From Heliocidaris tuberculata (lineage: Eukaryota; Echinodermata; Echinoidea; Camarodonta; Echinometridae), in NCBI GenBank assembly GCA_025618425.1, contig CM046849.1:28291321-28355320 (forward strand): 64,000 nt of DNA, in the 5' to 3' direction. Of this stretch, positions 12,201-26,300 are shown piece after piece. The notes under the pieces were generated by a model. It made no database searches and was not told the DNA's origin. It saw nothing but the letters and a program-made list of their open reading frames with translations. The translations under genes were made by a program, and so were the position numbers. The stretch's first letter is position 1; each line of letters opens with the position of its first letter.

Positions 12201-15200
12201 CTTTAACTGTCATTCTATAGGTTAACCGTTATTACAGGGGGATGAATGAAATAAAAGATAACATGAAAATGCGTTAACTCAGACTTGGGTTCGTCGCGGG
12301 CCCCATTCTCAGACTGTGAGATGACCACTGAAATTGTGAATTTCCGTATAGCACCAAATGCAGCCGCGTTTCCTTAGCGTGAAAATATGTAAAATAATAT
12401 ATAAAAGCAAATTTGACACGTTGCCAACGTGATAAGTACAATAGCCTATGGGCTGCTCAGCCTTGTTCCCTAATATCCATGTACATTTGCACACATTACC
12501 GGCGTACGGTGTCTGCTAGCGCTATATTGCCGAGAGGGTGGCTTCGGCATCGTCATCATCAGGTTCTGATCCCCATTGCCCAATGTTACACCAAGGAGCT
12601 GTGATAACTCCTTGGTTACGCGTATTACCCAATACCAGGACAAAGGGCAAGTTACGCATTTTCAGGAAAAGAGCTGGTACAAATTCAGAGATTGCTGTTT
12701 TCTGTGGAGTAAAGTTGGGAGTGTCGAAAGAACTGTTTGACTACATGTAACATGAATGTAATGACAATTTATTGAACTGCACTTCTGCTGCAGCACGATT
12801 GGCACCAAGCTGAGTACCACAAAACAAGTTCTTCTTTTCGGACTTTTCCTACTCTAGACAGAAATAACCGCCTGATATGGTGAAATCTTTAATATTGGTG
12901 ACATTTCTTTACCTTCCCCATGTAGAGAGGTCTGTGGAGCCAGAGGTAGTCTCAGTGGAACAACCGACGATACGGAGAGACTGAAGCTTTGGTCTATTCC
13001 TACTCATGCTCATGCTTCATCACCGTGGGCATGGTGGGTGTTACCAGTACTTGCCAGGACAGAGAAAAGACAGGGAAAAAAAGAAAAGCTGAAAAGGTGG
13101 GTTTAAGCTTAGTTTAACTGTCTCATTATAAAAGTCAAATTCAAAGTTTAAAACTAAACTGATCTAAGACTAAGTCTAAGTAACTAAAGTAAGAGTAGAC
13201 TGCTACCAACAACAGTATGACGGGGAGCCCTGTATGGCCATGTCTGCGCACCTAAAACCTGACCTTAAATTGAACAAGAATGTCTTGAAAATTCCTCTAA
13301 TCACCTAATTAAATGCTTGATCTGTTATCATTCCCAAGAAATACTAAAGAGTAATTGCGCAAAAAGCTCATCAAAACTTGAACAAGAACAATACCATTTC
13401 ACAAGAAATGGCGGTGGTGTCATTTCGACATTGAAAAAACAATGATGCCCATGTTTGCGCACTCATTCATTACACGCAGATCTGGAGTTTTGACATGAAA
13501 GACAATATTTTGATCCTTGTAAATAAAATGTCTGAAATATGACCCTTACAAAAAATATTCATTTTATTGCATGAATACCTATTGCTATAAAAAATATGAA
13601 AAGTTTTGTGTTCTTTACGTGTTTTGTTTTATTATAATTGCGCAGTTATGCGTGTGCGCAGACATGGGCACTTAAACCATAACTAAAAATTAGTAAGTAA
13701 GTGAATAACACTAACATTAAAATCAAGAGTAGATCATACTCCTTTCAATATTATGAAAATAAAAGTAGATTGCTTTAAGTCTATGCAAGAAAACTTGAGA
13801 GGGGTCTAGATTGTAGGTAAACGTTTATATCAATAGTCTACATTTTTTTTCTCTCCAAATTCCAGATGCAGATGTGGAATCGAGAGCGGAAGAAAGTCTT
13901 CAAACTGCACCTCCAAGAAAGATCTTAGTACGCTCGAGAGTGTTTCCTCCACGAAAGGGAGGCATGTCCTGCCAGCAGAAAGAATTGTTGGTGAAAAGGT
14001 TAAGTGGACAATCATCAAACTTACAGGCACAAGATCCAAGATCCCTCTTTCTTCTAAGTGTGAGCAATTTCTCCTGGAAACTTCCTGAAAGCAGCTGAGA
14101 TTCGGCAACACTCATATATTCTGACGCAAATCTGTGGACAGGATATGGTGGCTATAGAGCTGCAATATCACCAAAGTTGCTACTAAGACTAGAGTTCATC
14201 TCCTGTTTGCTCTGAGCAGGACAAAGTGCATCTATATTATAAAGTTCGGACAATCTGTACAGTCCTACAATCAGACAATCATTTTGTTTTAATTAATAAG
14301 GATTTTGAAAAAAAAAGGAGCTGAGACTGAAAGACTTCCATAGCTCGTTTGTTAAAGGCAGCTTCAAGAAATGCAGGGGTAGACTTATCGTCTTACCAGA
14401 CAAGGAAATTGAAGCAACGGCTGCAAATCACTCCCCCCCCCCCCACCCCCAGCTGATTTTCCTATCTCAGCAAAGACGAAATGAAAGTGAAATCGTGATG
14501 GTTGGTGACATGGAGGCACCATCACCTGCCGATCATGCTGTGCAAGTCCAAGCAACTAGCACTTCATTCATTGACTAAAGCCCACCGCACACTATACCAG
14601 CTATACGATCGACTGCGATCCGATTTTGGAAATAAATCGCAACATCATTAGATATGGGCATCTTAACAAAATAATAAAGTCTACCTGATTCACGTTCTGG
14701 ACATTAATGTGAATACTAAACATTGAGTTTTGGTGCGGTGTCAGCCTAATACCCGGAATAAATCGTAGTCAACCGTAGGATGCTCTGACGTCAGTACGAC
14801 TCAAAGCCGATTTGGCTTTTCCTCCGACAAGAAAGCTCGCGATAGGCCGTAGTTTCGATTTTACTACCTATATGACTATTTAGAACCTAAATCAAAAATA
14901 TTTTATGTTTTAAAGTGATTGATTAACTTTGTGAAAAATTGTAAAATCAGCTCAAATGCCAGTGAATTGTGTGCAGTCCTCTAACTACATACATAATTAA
15001 GGATATGTGAAAGTATGAGAGAAAATGGAACCCGTTTACTATCCTAAAAAAGAGAAAATCGCGATCAATCGCTAGCGCAAGTTGCTCGGCTTCTTCGCTG
15101 CGCTGCAGTCACAAAAACCAAGCACCAGCGCTTGGCGATTTCAGAGCGGGTTTCCAGCCCGTACGGTATTCTGTGATAGAGCGAGGTATGCCAACCGTAA

Positions 15201-18200
15201 GAGTTCTTTAGGTTTCGGTGGTACTCTATCCCGACATCTATGTTCAATCGTAAATATCTTGATATATAAACGACCGATCAGCTTATAAATCTCAGGCGAT
15301 TCCTGTCTGAGCTAAAGGTTTGCAATTATGATTACAGCATTAGCTGGAACAGTGATTTTTTTTTTTCAATCCTGGGCAAAGTTAATCAATGCCTTTAATG
15401 AAGTTGATGAAAGCATTTAAGTAGTGAAATTAAAGTACAGTTATTGAAATGAAGATACACATGTATTTTTTTATATTGTGAATTTGTGATCAATCAATCA
15501 TAATTCAAGCACTTTCTTCTTTTTTCTTCTCTACTGCTTAGCATGGTCAGTTGTCATGGTTGTACCGAGTAGAGAATTTTCATATTTGAACCATATAAAA
15601 CCATATATAACCAAGATGAACGAAATGTGATGTAGCTGTTTACACTTGATGGATTATCATGAAATATATCATTAAAGTTCAAAAAAAAATTGAACAAACC
15701 AATATTACATGTGTCACGATGTTAATTTCACTCTTCGATGTAGTTTAGGAGGTAATCTCCAAATGACAAGGGTGAAATGTATGTCTGTGGCCCTGATGAA
15801 TGTTGAAACCCCGTTTTTCTCAAGATCTCAAGATATGAGTGCGCATGTTGTGATTGTTGGCTAACAGTGGTATAGTTAGGGTCCAGTTGTTGACCATTGT
15901 TGACGGCACTAGGGGCCTGTAACATAAAGAGATACAATCAATTTTACGATTGATATCAATCGTAAGTCTAGGCAAACCATGTACTGAAGAGTTACAATTG
16001 ATCGTAAGATTGATTGTATCTCTTTATGTTACAGGCCCCTGATCTTAATTATGTAGATAAACTGTTAGAGGACAAGGCCATGGAGTCAGGGGAGGTTGTC
16101 ATATTATATTCTTTCTGTGTATCGTTCCCCTTTCCTTTATCCCCATCCTTTGGTATATTTCACGTTGAAAATTTTCGCTTGTTTTTGCTTTCCAGTGGGG
16201 ATGAAGGGAGGGAAAGCGATTGACATGTGCCCTTCCCTCTTTGCTACGCCATCGTTTATTGATTGTTGAATTGTAGAACTTGCATAAGTATTGGAATGTA
16301 TACGTGTATTTTGTATACATATATATATATGACGTCAGTGCCATTATGATATGCCATTGGTGATGTACATGTATTGATCTGAACTGCTAAATCAAAATAA
16401 TACAAAATAATACTCCTGATGGATACATTTTAAAAATTCTATTAAAAAAAAATATTCATTCTATTACAAGGAACAGAACAGAAAATACATCAAGGCCCTA
16501 CCAATAATTTGATAATGTTGGAACATAAATAACAATAACACCAACTCATGGGGGTTGCCCACAATAATTTTTATGGCATGTGCCCCCCCCCCCCACCTCC
16601 CACAAAAAGTCCAACCTGACATGGTTTAAGTACATAAACGGGAAAACAAAAGATGTGTACAAATTTTAGTTTGTGTGCTCAGCCCCAAGGAAAATTTTAG
16701 AAAATGTTCTTCCATATCAGATATTTTTTTAAAACTTGACCTCCCTAGAAGCTCTGGACCCACCACTGCTTGTAGAAAGTTCCATGACAAAAATACACTC
16801 GCCCATGATATATTTGGTCCCCATCATGTGACATCTAACGTTACACCTTTAGTAAAATTATGTCTAGATAGTGAACTTCGTTTATAAGACCATTTACGAG
16901 AAGTTCGAAACTTCTAATGAATTAATGTCCGAGAGAATCTGACTTTTCTTCAATTTTGACATGATCCCACCCATTCGTATCCGAAGTACTTCAAAGAAAC
17001 TTACGTCATCATAATTGATAATTATTAAAATGCTTTTTAATACAGCTACAGGTCGAAGCACAAACCATCGCAACCGAGGAGGAAGGGGACATGCAAGAAG
17101 GGGAGGAAAATCCCGGCCCTGTATTCGGGATGGAACACAAGAACGCGGAACAGCGGGACAAGCACTTGGCAGTAGCTTACGACTGTCTTCTCCGAGAAAT
17201 CACCGAATCACCTCCAGATGACGGTAAGTAGTGCAGACCTTGGTATCAGTGGCTAAGCGTTAGTTAAAGCCATTAAAGTTGCCTTTGACTGGTAGAAAAG
17301 AACAGCACTATCTTACGGTCATTCCTGAATATTTGATGCAAATAAGATTATAATTACAGATTAGTTACATTTTTATTTTGAATTTTAAAAAAACCAACCA
17401 AAAAAACCCAGCTCACTTGACTTGCAAAAAAAAAAAAAAAAAAAGAAAAAGGAAAATTGCCTGAAAGCACAATTTAAGCTTTTACGAAAGAAAAGAGTGC
17501 ATGATGGGGAAAATAAGATGCACAGACGTTTTCCAAATCCTGTCAAAAGATGGCGCAATTTAGGAGGTTCAGTTCAAGGCAACTTTAAGGGGGCACCGGC
17601 ATTGGGTAGGAGGGAGGGGAGGTACCTCTCTAACTCGGTGAATCGTGGGAATGAACATGCGAACTAACGATTAGGGGATGGTGCGGGATAGGGTCCTATC
17701 GTCGTCTTTTCTCACCCCCCCCCCCCATTCTATCTCTCTCTCTCTCTCTCGCTTTTTCTTTCTTCTCCTTTCATTTCTTATCATACAAAAGTAGCCCCAC
17801 CTTGAGTGCATTGTAGATTAGCACCCCACCGAAAATAAGTTAATCGTCAGCTTTCATCATATCATTGTTTATTCTATCAATACTTCCTTTCAGTGTAGTA
17901 CATTTATTGTGCTTTATACAACTCATATTTTATGAATGAATTGAAATGAAATCAAATCAATTTTAAAATCAATACGTCAAGAGAGCAATGTATATATACA
18001 CACACGCACACACACTCAACAAGAAATACACACATTCACGACCTGACAACGGATTTCGTTTAAGAAATAAACAGTTTTTTCTTAGATTGGAGGCACATGA
18101 TTTCCCCTAGCAAGATACAACGCAAGATACAAGGGAAGCCAATCTCAAACTCTTCTCAAACAGTAACAAACATTCTCAGTATTACACTCAAGCCTCCCCT

Positions 18201-21200
18201 TGGCAAGTAGTCAAATATTAATATTTGACTAATGCTTCTCGACCTTGTCGAGTAAACTCGAATGATTCTAAAGCACACAGAAGCAGCCCTCGACGTCGTA
18301 TGTTCCGACGGAAAATGAAACGGTTGAATTCAGCTCCACGTGGGCGGGAGTGGGAGAGGGGGGGGGGGGGGGTCAAGGAGGGAGAGCCAAGGGCAGTATT
18401 TAACAAACCTTCAACTCTACAGGAAACTTTTTTATCTCTCATATATATGCTGAACACAACTTTTAGAAATTTACCAAGATCTGTTGGTAAAATTAGGGGA
18501 GAGATGATGTAGATTTTCGTGTCTGTATTGCTTCGACATAAGCATTATTTCATCAAAGAAATAGGGTTAGAGTTTAATAGGCTTGCTATTGCTTTTTAGA
18601 TTAGATTCAGGGTAAGGGTTAGTTATCGTGTTTGATCCAGGGCTGAATTTTGAAATTCACTTTTTACACGAAATAACCGCGGACCAATATTGTCGCCGGA
18701 GCATGTGTCATACAACTGTCTGTCCAACCAGGCATCTCACTTCCAACTCCCAGGTACATCCACCATGTCCACTCTCCAACGCACATGACACTAAGTTAAG
18801 GCATACTCTACTTGATTTGCATAGTTTTCATTGCCTACATTGCCTGATTGCATAAAAGTACAAGCTTTAGAATACATATATGCCTGCCCCGACTTACCAA
18901 ATGAATTAAAGTGCACTTTGCAATTCTTGTTGAGCAGAAGAATAATTCATGGATCACAAAAGATGGCCAGAAATTCGGATGACTGAGAGGGCAAAGAGGT
19001 TTGGTTCATGTTTCACATGAATTTTCATTATTGAAGAGAGAGAGTAATGAATGACTTCAGGTCTTCATCGAACAGCGAATGGTTTAGATTTCTTACAGTT
19101 GTTCGAAATAAAACAAACTAAAACTATTTAAAGGTAACTAGAATGATTGATTTGCGATAACTAAAATATTTAGAGGCTCGATTGATAGTAACAAATTTCA
19201 GCTACATAAAGAAGAGATATAAAATTAAAGCTGTATGAACAGACAACTTGAAGATTGTCCGCAAAAGAGCACACATACATCTCATTGGAAATGTACACGT
19301 TTTCCCCAAATCTTCCCCGAGACCTATTTGACCATGTTGACGTTGTAGCTACTAAATCATTAATTAGGCATTGCACTAATTCGTTATATATTACTTATTG
19401 AAGGGGATGGTGCAATTCACGTACATGTAACTACATTTGAATAGATTCCTCCTCCTCCCTTTTTGTTTCAGGTTTTATGTATTGCAATCTCACCTTCGAT
19501 CACTGGGACTGTTGGAATTATACTCGAGCGGGTGAGGTCGCTATTCATCCTTGCCCATGGTGGATACCGGCATCAGATTCACAGCGTAAGTATATGAAAT
19601 TCACACTTATTTCCTTTTGACGAAAATTATGTGTTTAACAACAGAAATAAAAACAGCAAACATGGCAAAGAAGAGGGGGAATACCGAAAAGCGGAGCTTG
19701 TGTTGGAAACGCCAAGAACACGTAATAACAACAGAACGGGTTGCTGTAACAACTTCACACCGTATGATTTGTTTTGACATATAAATAGAGTAAGGAAATC
19801 TAGAATAGCACACAGAACATTATAGAAGATGGTAAAATAAGAGAAAGGGTGGCATTGGTAATAATCTGTTGATGATACAGAGTACATTAGTGAGGTTCAC
19901 ATGAGGGGGCTAAACTTTAAGTTATTGATTGATTGATTGATTTTATTTTTCCATGCATCAAATACAAAATAACATTTCAACATAATAATAAACAGTTGTC
20001 GCATGGGAGGGGTTAGTCATAAGCCTAACGCTTGAAAGTAACGCCCTTCAAGAAATGAAAAAGCCCCATTTTAAAATATAAAAATCTTATATATGTGTAT
20101 ATTATTTATAACAATTTCTTAAAAATGGGGTTCACAAATAGTAAAGAGCGTGTCATGATTACATACTTATCAAATGTCAGTCGTACATCGAGAAAAATAC
20201 AGCACAATAAAATAAAATTGTACATTGTAAGTTCTACTGTATTGTAAATACAATAAGCGGAGTTCGAATGGGAAGAGGACAGAGACGAGACCAAAATAAC
20301 GGAATTAATATGCATACCGGCTTATAATATATTTCTTAAATTCTTGTAGTTATCTTGTAGTTTCAGATCGTATGAAGGGACTCGTAGTTTCGAAACTTTA
20401 AAGTTTACTTGTAATTCTAGAACCACAAGCCAGCTTGTAGTAAACACCGAAACCACGAGCGGCAGTGGGGGTGGGGTGAGGGGGGGGGGGGGGGGGGGTC
20501 CTCGTTGTATTTACGGACCATGTGGACAAAATAAGTTTAGGAATCTCGTTGTTAGCGATGACCTCTCTGCTCATGTTAAACGACGATCGCTCGACTTGTA
20601 GTCTCAGAACAACGAGCGTCGTTATTTCGGGCTCGTGTGAACCGTCGTCGTTGTTAGTGAGCTGTTGTTTCGCTTAAAGTTTCCGTATAATCGCAGCTAT
20701 AGTTTACAAAGTGATTATTGGTGATTTGAGTATAGGAAGGAGCGTGTAGTGTGAGGTGTCATTAATTTTTAAAATTAATGACACCTTACACTATACGCTT
20801 AAAAGCGTCATCCGCTACAAGTTAAATTGACCCTGTTCCATGAAACCTTTTTATAAACTACAAGTAAAAAGCGGTTAAAGGTATAGATTAAAAAAACTAC
20901 TAAAATCATTAATCCATCTGATCAGTTGTGAGAAAATTTGTTTTATAATTTGCATCAAAAGTTATAACCGACATTAATGAATCGGTCCTTGACACCTGAT
21001 TTGATTTAAAACAAAAACAACAACATAAAAAATGTATGGTTTCCACAGCAGAAAAAAAAATTTAAAAACTTAATTGAACCGTCAACTTGTTTACAGAACA
21101 GCATTACGAAGTTTGGAAGTACTGATCAAGTGTAGAATTCTTATTTTGTTGTAGAAAATGCGACCAAATACTGCATGCCAAATGGCGAGTGGTATGTGAG

Positions 21201-22408
21201 TGCATTTACCAACCAAACATGGACCAACTATTCAGCGTGCTACAATCCTGTCAAAGAAGTAAGTTTTCTCATATTATGTATTGATTCTAGGAAATTAACG
21301 ACCCGGACGAATTCTCTCTAGGACACTTCAAGACAAGACATAAAACTTTAAATTAACCCAAGCGATTGCATGATTTTTCTGCACGTCGATAGCCACTCCT
21401 AGGATTTTTTTTTCCTTCTTCTTTCTTTCTTTAAAAGTTTCAAACCGTTTCTAGTCATGTATTTCGAATGAATGCATTCCAAGATTAATCCTTTTCATGA
21501 TTTTGACATCGCTGCTGTGATATTGTTCGAGATATGAATAGAAAAGAATAGAAATCTCACAAATTATTTTTCACCATTAGCAGAATGTTCGGTTTTCGAA
21601 TCCCGGCACGGCACTAGTGTCCTTTGGCAATACATTAATCTACATTTGCCACTCTCCACCCAGGTGCTGGGACCCGGGTATGATGCGAAGGTCAGTGTGA
21701 TTGGATTAGCATGTGCGCGCTCGCAAAAGGCGACAAGCTGGAATGCTCCACAGGGAGTGGAGATTGTGCACTATAATGTGCGGAACAGTATTGGATCCAA
21801 TGACCGGGGTAATAATAATAATAATAATGATAATAATAATAATAATAATGTAAGTGCTTTGGTCAGTTGTTTCTGGTAATGCGCTTCATAAGAAACCGTT
21901 ATTTTTATTATCATTATTATTATTAATAATCACCAGCTCTTTGATGATGTTTTGATCCTGTTTGGTTTACTTTGTTTACAGACCAATGTGATGGTTGTGT
22001 TCTACGTGGGATATAGTGTATCGATCATCGCGTTATCGATAGCACTTTTCATCTTCTTCTACTTCAAGTATGTTCTATTTTTTTTCTATTACATTTCATG
22101 ATTATGTTTTAGTCCAGATAACCATAATGAATGGATGGATTTCTATGAAACCAATTACCCACATGAAAATGTTGATACACCTGCTTGTATCTTTTCTTGG
22201 CGCGCAATATCGTTTTTATTCATAATTAAATATGTAACTATCCTATTTGAAATGATGGCTCCTATAATATAAATATTCGAGAGACCGAAAGGAACCCGTT
22301 AATTGGAAGTTCTTGCGCACATGTAATTATCATCAGTGACACTCAATGTTGAGAACTTGTAGATCGTTGGTTGCTATGTTTCAGGGTTCCGTTTGAGGTG
22401 TTTCTGTC

Positions 22409-22459
<51 letters not shown>

Positions 22460-23344
22460 TTTTTTTTATTATTATTATTATTAAGATTTGAATTTTTTGT
22501 TACAGCTATTTTGAGTGCATTCCATTGCACAGCTGGAGAAACAAGCTAGTTATTGAGCGCCCCATCACGTTTGAGTGATTAAAATCATTTGTGCCATGTG
22601 CTAATTAATTCCGAACTGCTCAATATTGGAGCCTTTGGGTTCAGTATTACTCCACGTGATTTCTAATTGATATACTATTGATTGATGAAATAATTAAGAC
22701 TCCTTCTTGTACCTCAACAGGACCTTGAGCTGCCCCAGAGTAACCATCCACAAGAATTTGTTCTTCTCCTTCATCTTTGATGCTCTCTTCCAAATTACCT
22801 TCTTCGCATATGTTGCCAGTAACAAGGACACCATCCAAAGAGATGGGGTAAGGATTAAATTTCTTTTGTTTGCATTAATAAAAGTTATCAGCAGTTATCA
22901 GTGTACATGACGCATGTGTAAGGATTAAGCCGGAGGCGAAGAATGAATTTTGGATGATTTGAATTGAAGACTTTTGAAGATTTAAAAATGTGCCTAATAC
23001 TATTCATGCGAGCGACAGTTTATTTGGTCTAAGAAATCTGTCTTAAAATGTAAAAATAATGGCATTTTGTTGTACAACTTCTTCTAACATTCTATTCTCA
23101 TACCTTTATTTTTACTCATTTCCCCTGTCCTTTACCGACATTTTGGTTGTTACTTCCATCAATCATGCAACAAACAAGAAACGAGAGTAAGCTATAGCTT
23201 TATAAAATCGGAGGAAGTCCAAGAAAAATGTAGAGACAAACTGTCTACAGGAATATTTTGCTCTTAACTGCAGAAAAATAGTGTGCCTACTATTTTTTTC
23301 AAGTACGTACCTAGTATGGGGGTGTTTTGTGTTTTTTTTTAAAG

Positions 23345-23394
<50 letters not shown>

Positions 23395-26300
23395 AAACAA
23401 AACAAATGTGGCCTGAAAGAAATGCTTGCTTTGCCCACAAGAAATCACAAAATGAACGTAAATGGGGAAGGGATGTAATTTGCCTCCTCCTTTTCCCTGC
23501 AGTCCGTTATTGCTATGCTAATGGCAGCATTGAGCAATCCCCACGCAATAATTGCAATGTGATTCGACATGATTGATATCAACACTTTTCATTGGGGAAA
23601 TGTATTGGAAATTTGGAAGAAATAGAATGCATCAAGATGTAGCAATTTATTTTACTTTCTCGTATCGGTTGTGCGAGGTACGATTCGAGCAAGACATAAG
23701 TCCTCCCCACGGTCACATTTCAATTTCGTACACTCACACCCAATAATGACTTTACACTTTAGTTTGTACGTGCAGTCAGCAATTAAAAAGCCACAATCGT
23801 CATATCACATTCGAACAGAGGAGGGGAAAAAAGAGAACTATGAAGATTTCTTTATGTGAAACGATCTCTTCTATGATAGTGTCATATTCATTCTGGCCTT
23901 TTGATGGCTTCAATTAATTCAGTATAGGTATTTCTCGGAAAACCTCAAAATACAATTTAAAGCCTAACCTCCTCAAATTCTAGATATTTGTTCAACGAAA
24001 ATAATAGGGGGAAATACTGAATCTGCCTTTATGTAAGTACATGAACAATACATCACTTTTAAATTAGTATTCAGCAGTTTTCAGAGTTGTTTAATGAAGA
24101 GGTTTCGTGCTCTTGTACATAAGTCACCGGACTGCATATTACAAGATACGGGGTTCGAATCTCTGCACTGACGTCCTTTAGCATGACATCGATCTTCATT
24201 TGCCACTCTAAACCTTGGTGATGAAGCAGGAAGAAATTCCTTGAATGCTTCAACACCTATTTAAGGCAGACATTATGATTAATTTTGTTATAATTATTAT
24301 CATTTTCAGGTATACTGTAAGATTCACAACGTCTTAAAGCAGTATTTTCAGCTGTGCAATTACTTTTGGATGTTGAGTGAAGGCCTTTATCTACACACTG
24401 TCATCGTGGTGGCTGTATTCTCTGCAGAAAATCATCAGCTCGTTCCTTACTTTGTCATTGGATGGGGTAGGTAGAGACGATTCTAGGATAAAATCTGGGC
24501 GCCGATGGAGGGAGCGGGTAGTGGGTGTGACAGCCCCCATCCCCTTTGAAATATTCTGGCGGCAAATGTGAAAATTTAGGGCCTCGTCAAAAATCGCAAC
24601 AAAATTATGAATTTTTCTCCTCTTACCCTACTTTTGCGTGTAACTCTATATTGTGTGTAAATTTGGTCCTACAGATCAATTAGAAATGACAAAAACAGCC
24701 CTGTAAAAAGAAACTGAAGCTGAAACAGAAACAGAACATTTTCCCGCCATGACGTTTTCCCCCGGAGTCCTGCTGGGTCGTTCCTCAGGCACTTATGCCA
24801 TTTCAGTATAATTCCCTAACAAACAATTGCATTATCCAATAACAATGGATTGAACCTATGTACCAGGGCCCCGATTCATAAAACTTGTTATCAGTAACAC
24901 CTGCTACATTTCTATGACAAATTTGGTCTCAACCAATCAGATGCAAGGATTTCAGTAACTTATAACAGTTATTGCATCTTGTTATTGATAACAAGATTTT
25001 ATGAAACAGGGCCCACACTGTAAAAAAAATGCGACATGTGACATGTTTATTTCTGTGACAGATTTAAAACACTGCGACGTGTTTATATAACACATGTGCC
25101 TATTTTTTTTCATCTTTCAGCACGCCTTAGGTGTTTACTAGATAAACATGTTTACCTTTTAAATGGTTCCAATGTATAGGCTAAACACCAAATGTTTACA
25201 CCTTAATCATTTAGTGTTTACACCTGTTTAAATACTAAACAGTGTGTGATTATGGTGTAAACACCACGTGTTTATATATTGTAGCTAAGTTAAGAGCTAA
25301 ACACATTCTGTGCTTATTTTCATCACGCCTAGGTGTTTATTAGATAAACATGCTTACCTTTTAAATGGTTCTAATGTATAGGCTAAACGCCAAATGTTTA
25401 CACCATAATCACACACACTGTTTAGTATTTAAACAGCTGTAAACACCAAATGATTATTTTGTAAACATTTGGTGTTTAGCCTATACATTAGAACCACTTA
25501 AAAGGTAAACATGTTCATCTAGTAAACACCTAAGGCGTGCTGAAAGATGAAAAAAAATAGGCACATGTGTTTAGCTCTTAAACACATGGGTTTAGCTCTT
25601 AAACCCGTACAATATATAAACACGTCGCAGTGTTTTAAATCTGTCACAGAAAAGTGTTTAGAAACTAAACAAATTTTTTACAGTGCAGTTACTACAGTCA
25701 GACCCAACTTCGGAAAACCGAGCACAGGTATATACTCCGAAAAAGGCGTATGAATATAGAGCCCTCATCGTTCAATGCGAGGCAGTGTGTACAAAAGGCA
25801 TGGGGAAAATCTTGCAAAGTCAACCAGCCAACGATATCATGGATATATAATTTTTTAGAAATAATGCTGTTTGTCAATTATCTTCAAAATCCTTGAATGA
25901 TTCGTCATGTGAAATGACTTTCAAATGACAAATGTTTGAAATAAATATATCCGCAGCATTATTTTTGAAAAATATATTATCAACAGCAGGTCGACATTGC
26001 ACGATTCTTCCCATATCTTTTGTACACACTGTCTCGCACTGAACGATGAGGGCTCTATATTCATCTTGCTTCATACGCCGTTTCCGGAGCATATACCTGT
26101 GCTCGGTTTTCCGGAGTTGGGTCTGACTGTACTATATCCTCATTTGGTCATGTTTATAGTGATATATTGGCGTTGTAATGTTTAATGCACAAGTATATTG
26201 TTACTCAATCAATGCTTTTTAAATGTTGACAAAATTATTTGTAATATCATCCTCTGTAGCAATACCGATTATCCCAGCCTGTTTGTACGCAGGGTTTGTA

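Larger units (their letters stand above)
11796..21475 (+). repeat. Tandem duplication unit 2 (exons A2-B2-C2)
   Basis: Second copy, longer because about 4.7 kb (12,310-16,970) has no counterpart in unit 1, either inserted here or lost there. Its three exons keep every conserved residue and all frames. Non-coding flanks also align (for example the GATTTCCCCTAGCAAGATAC region at about 8,420 and about 18,100). Confidence 0.85.
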
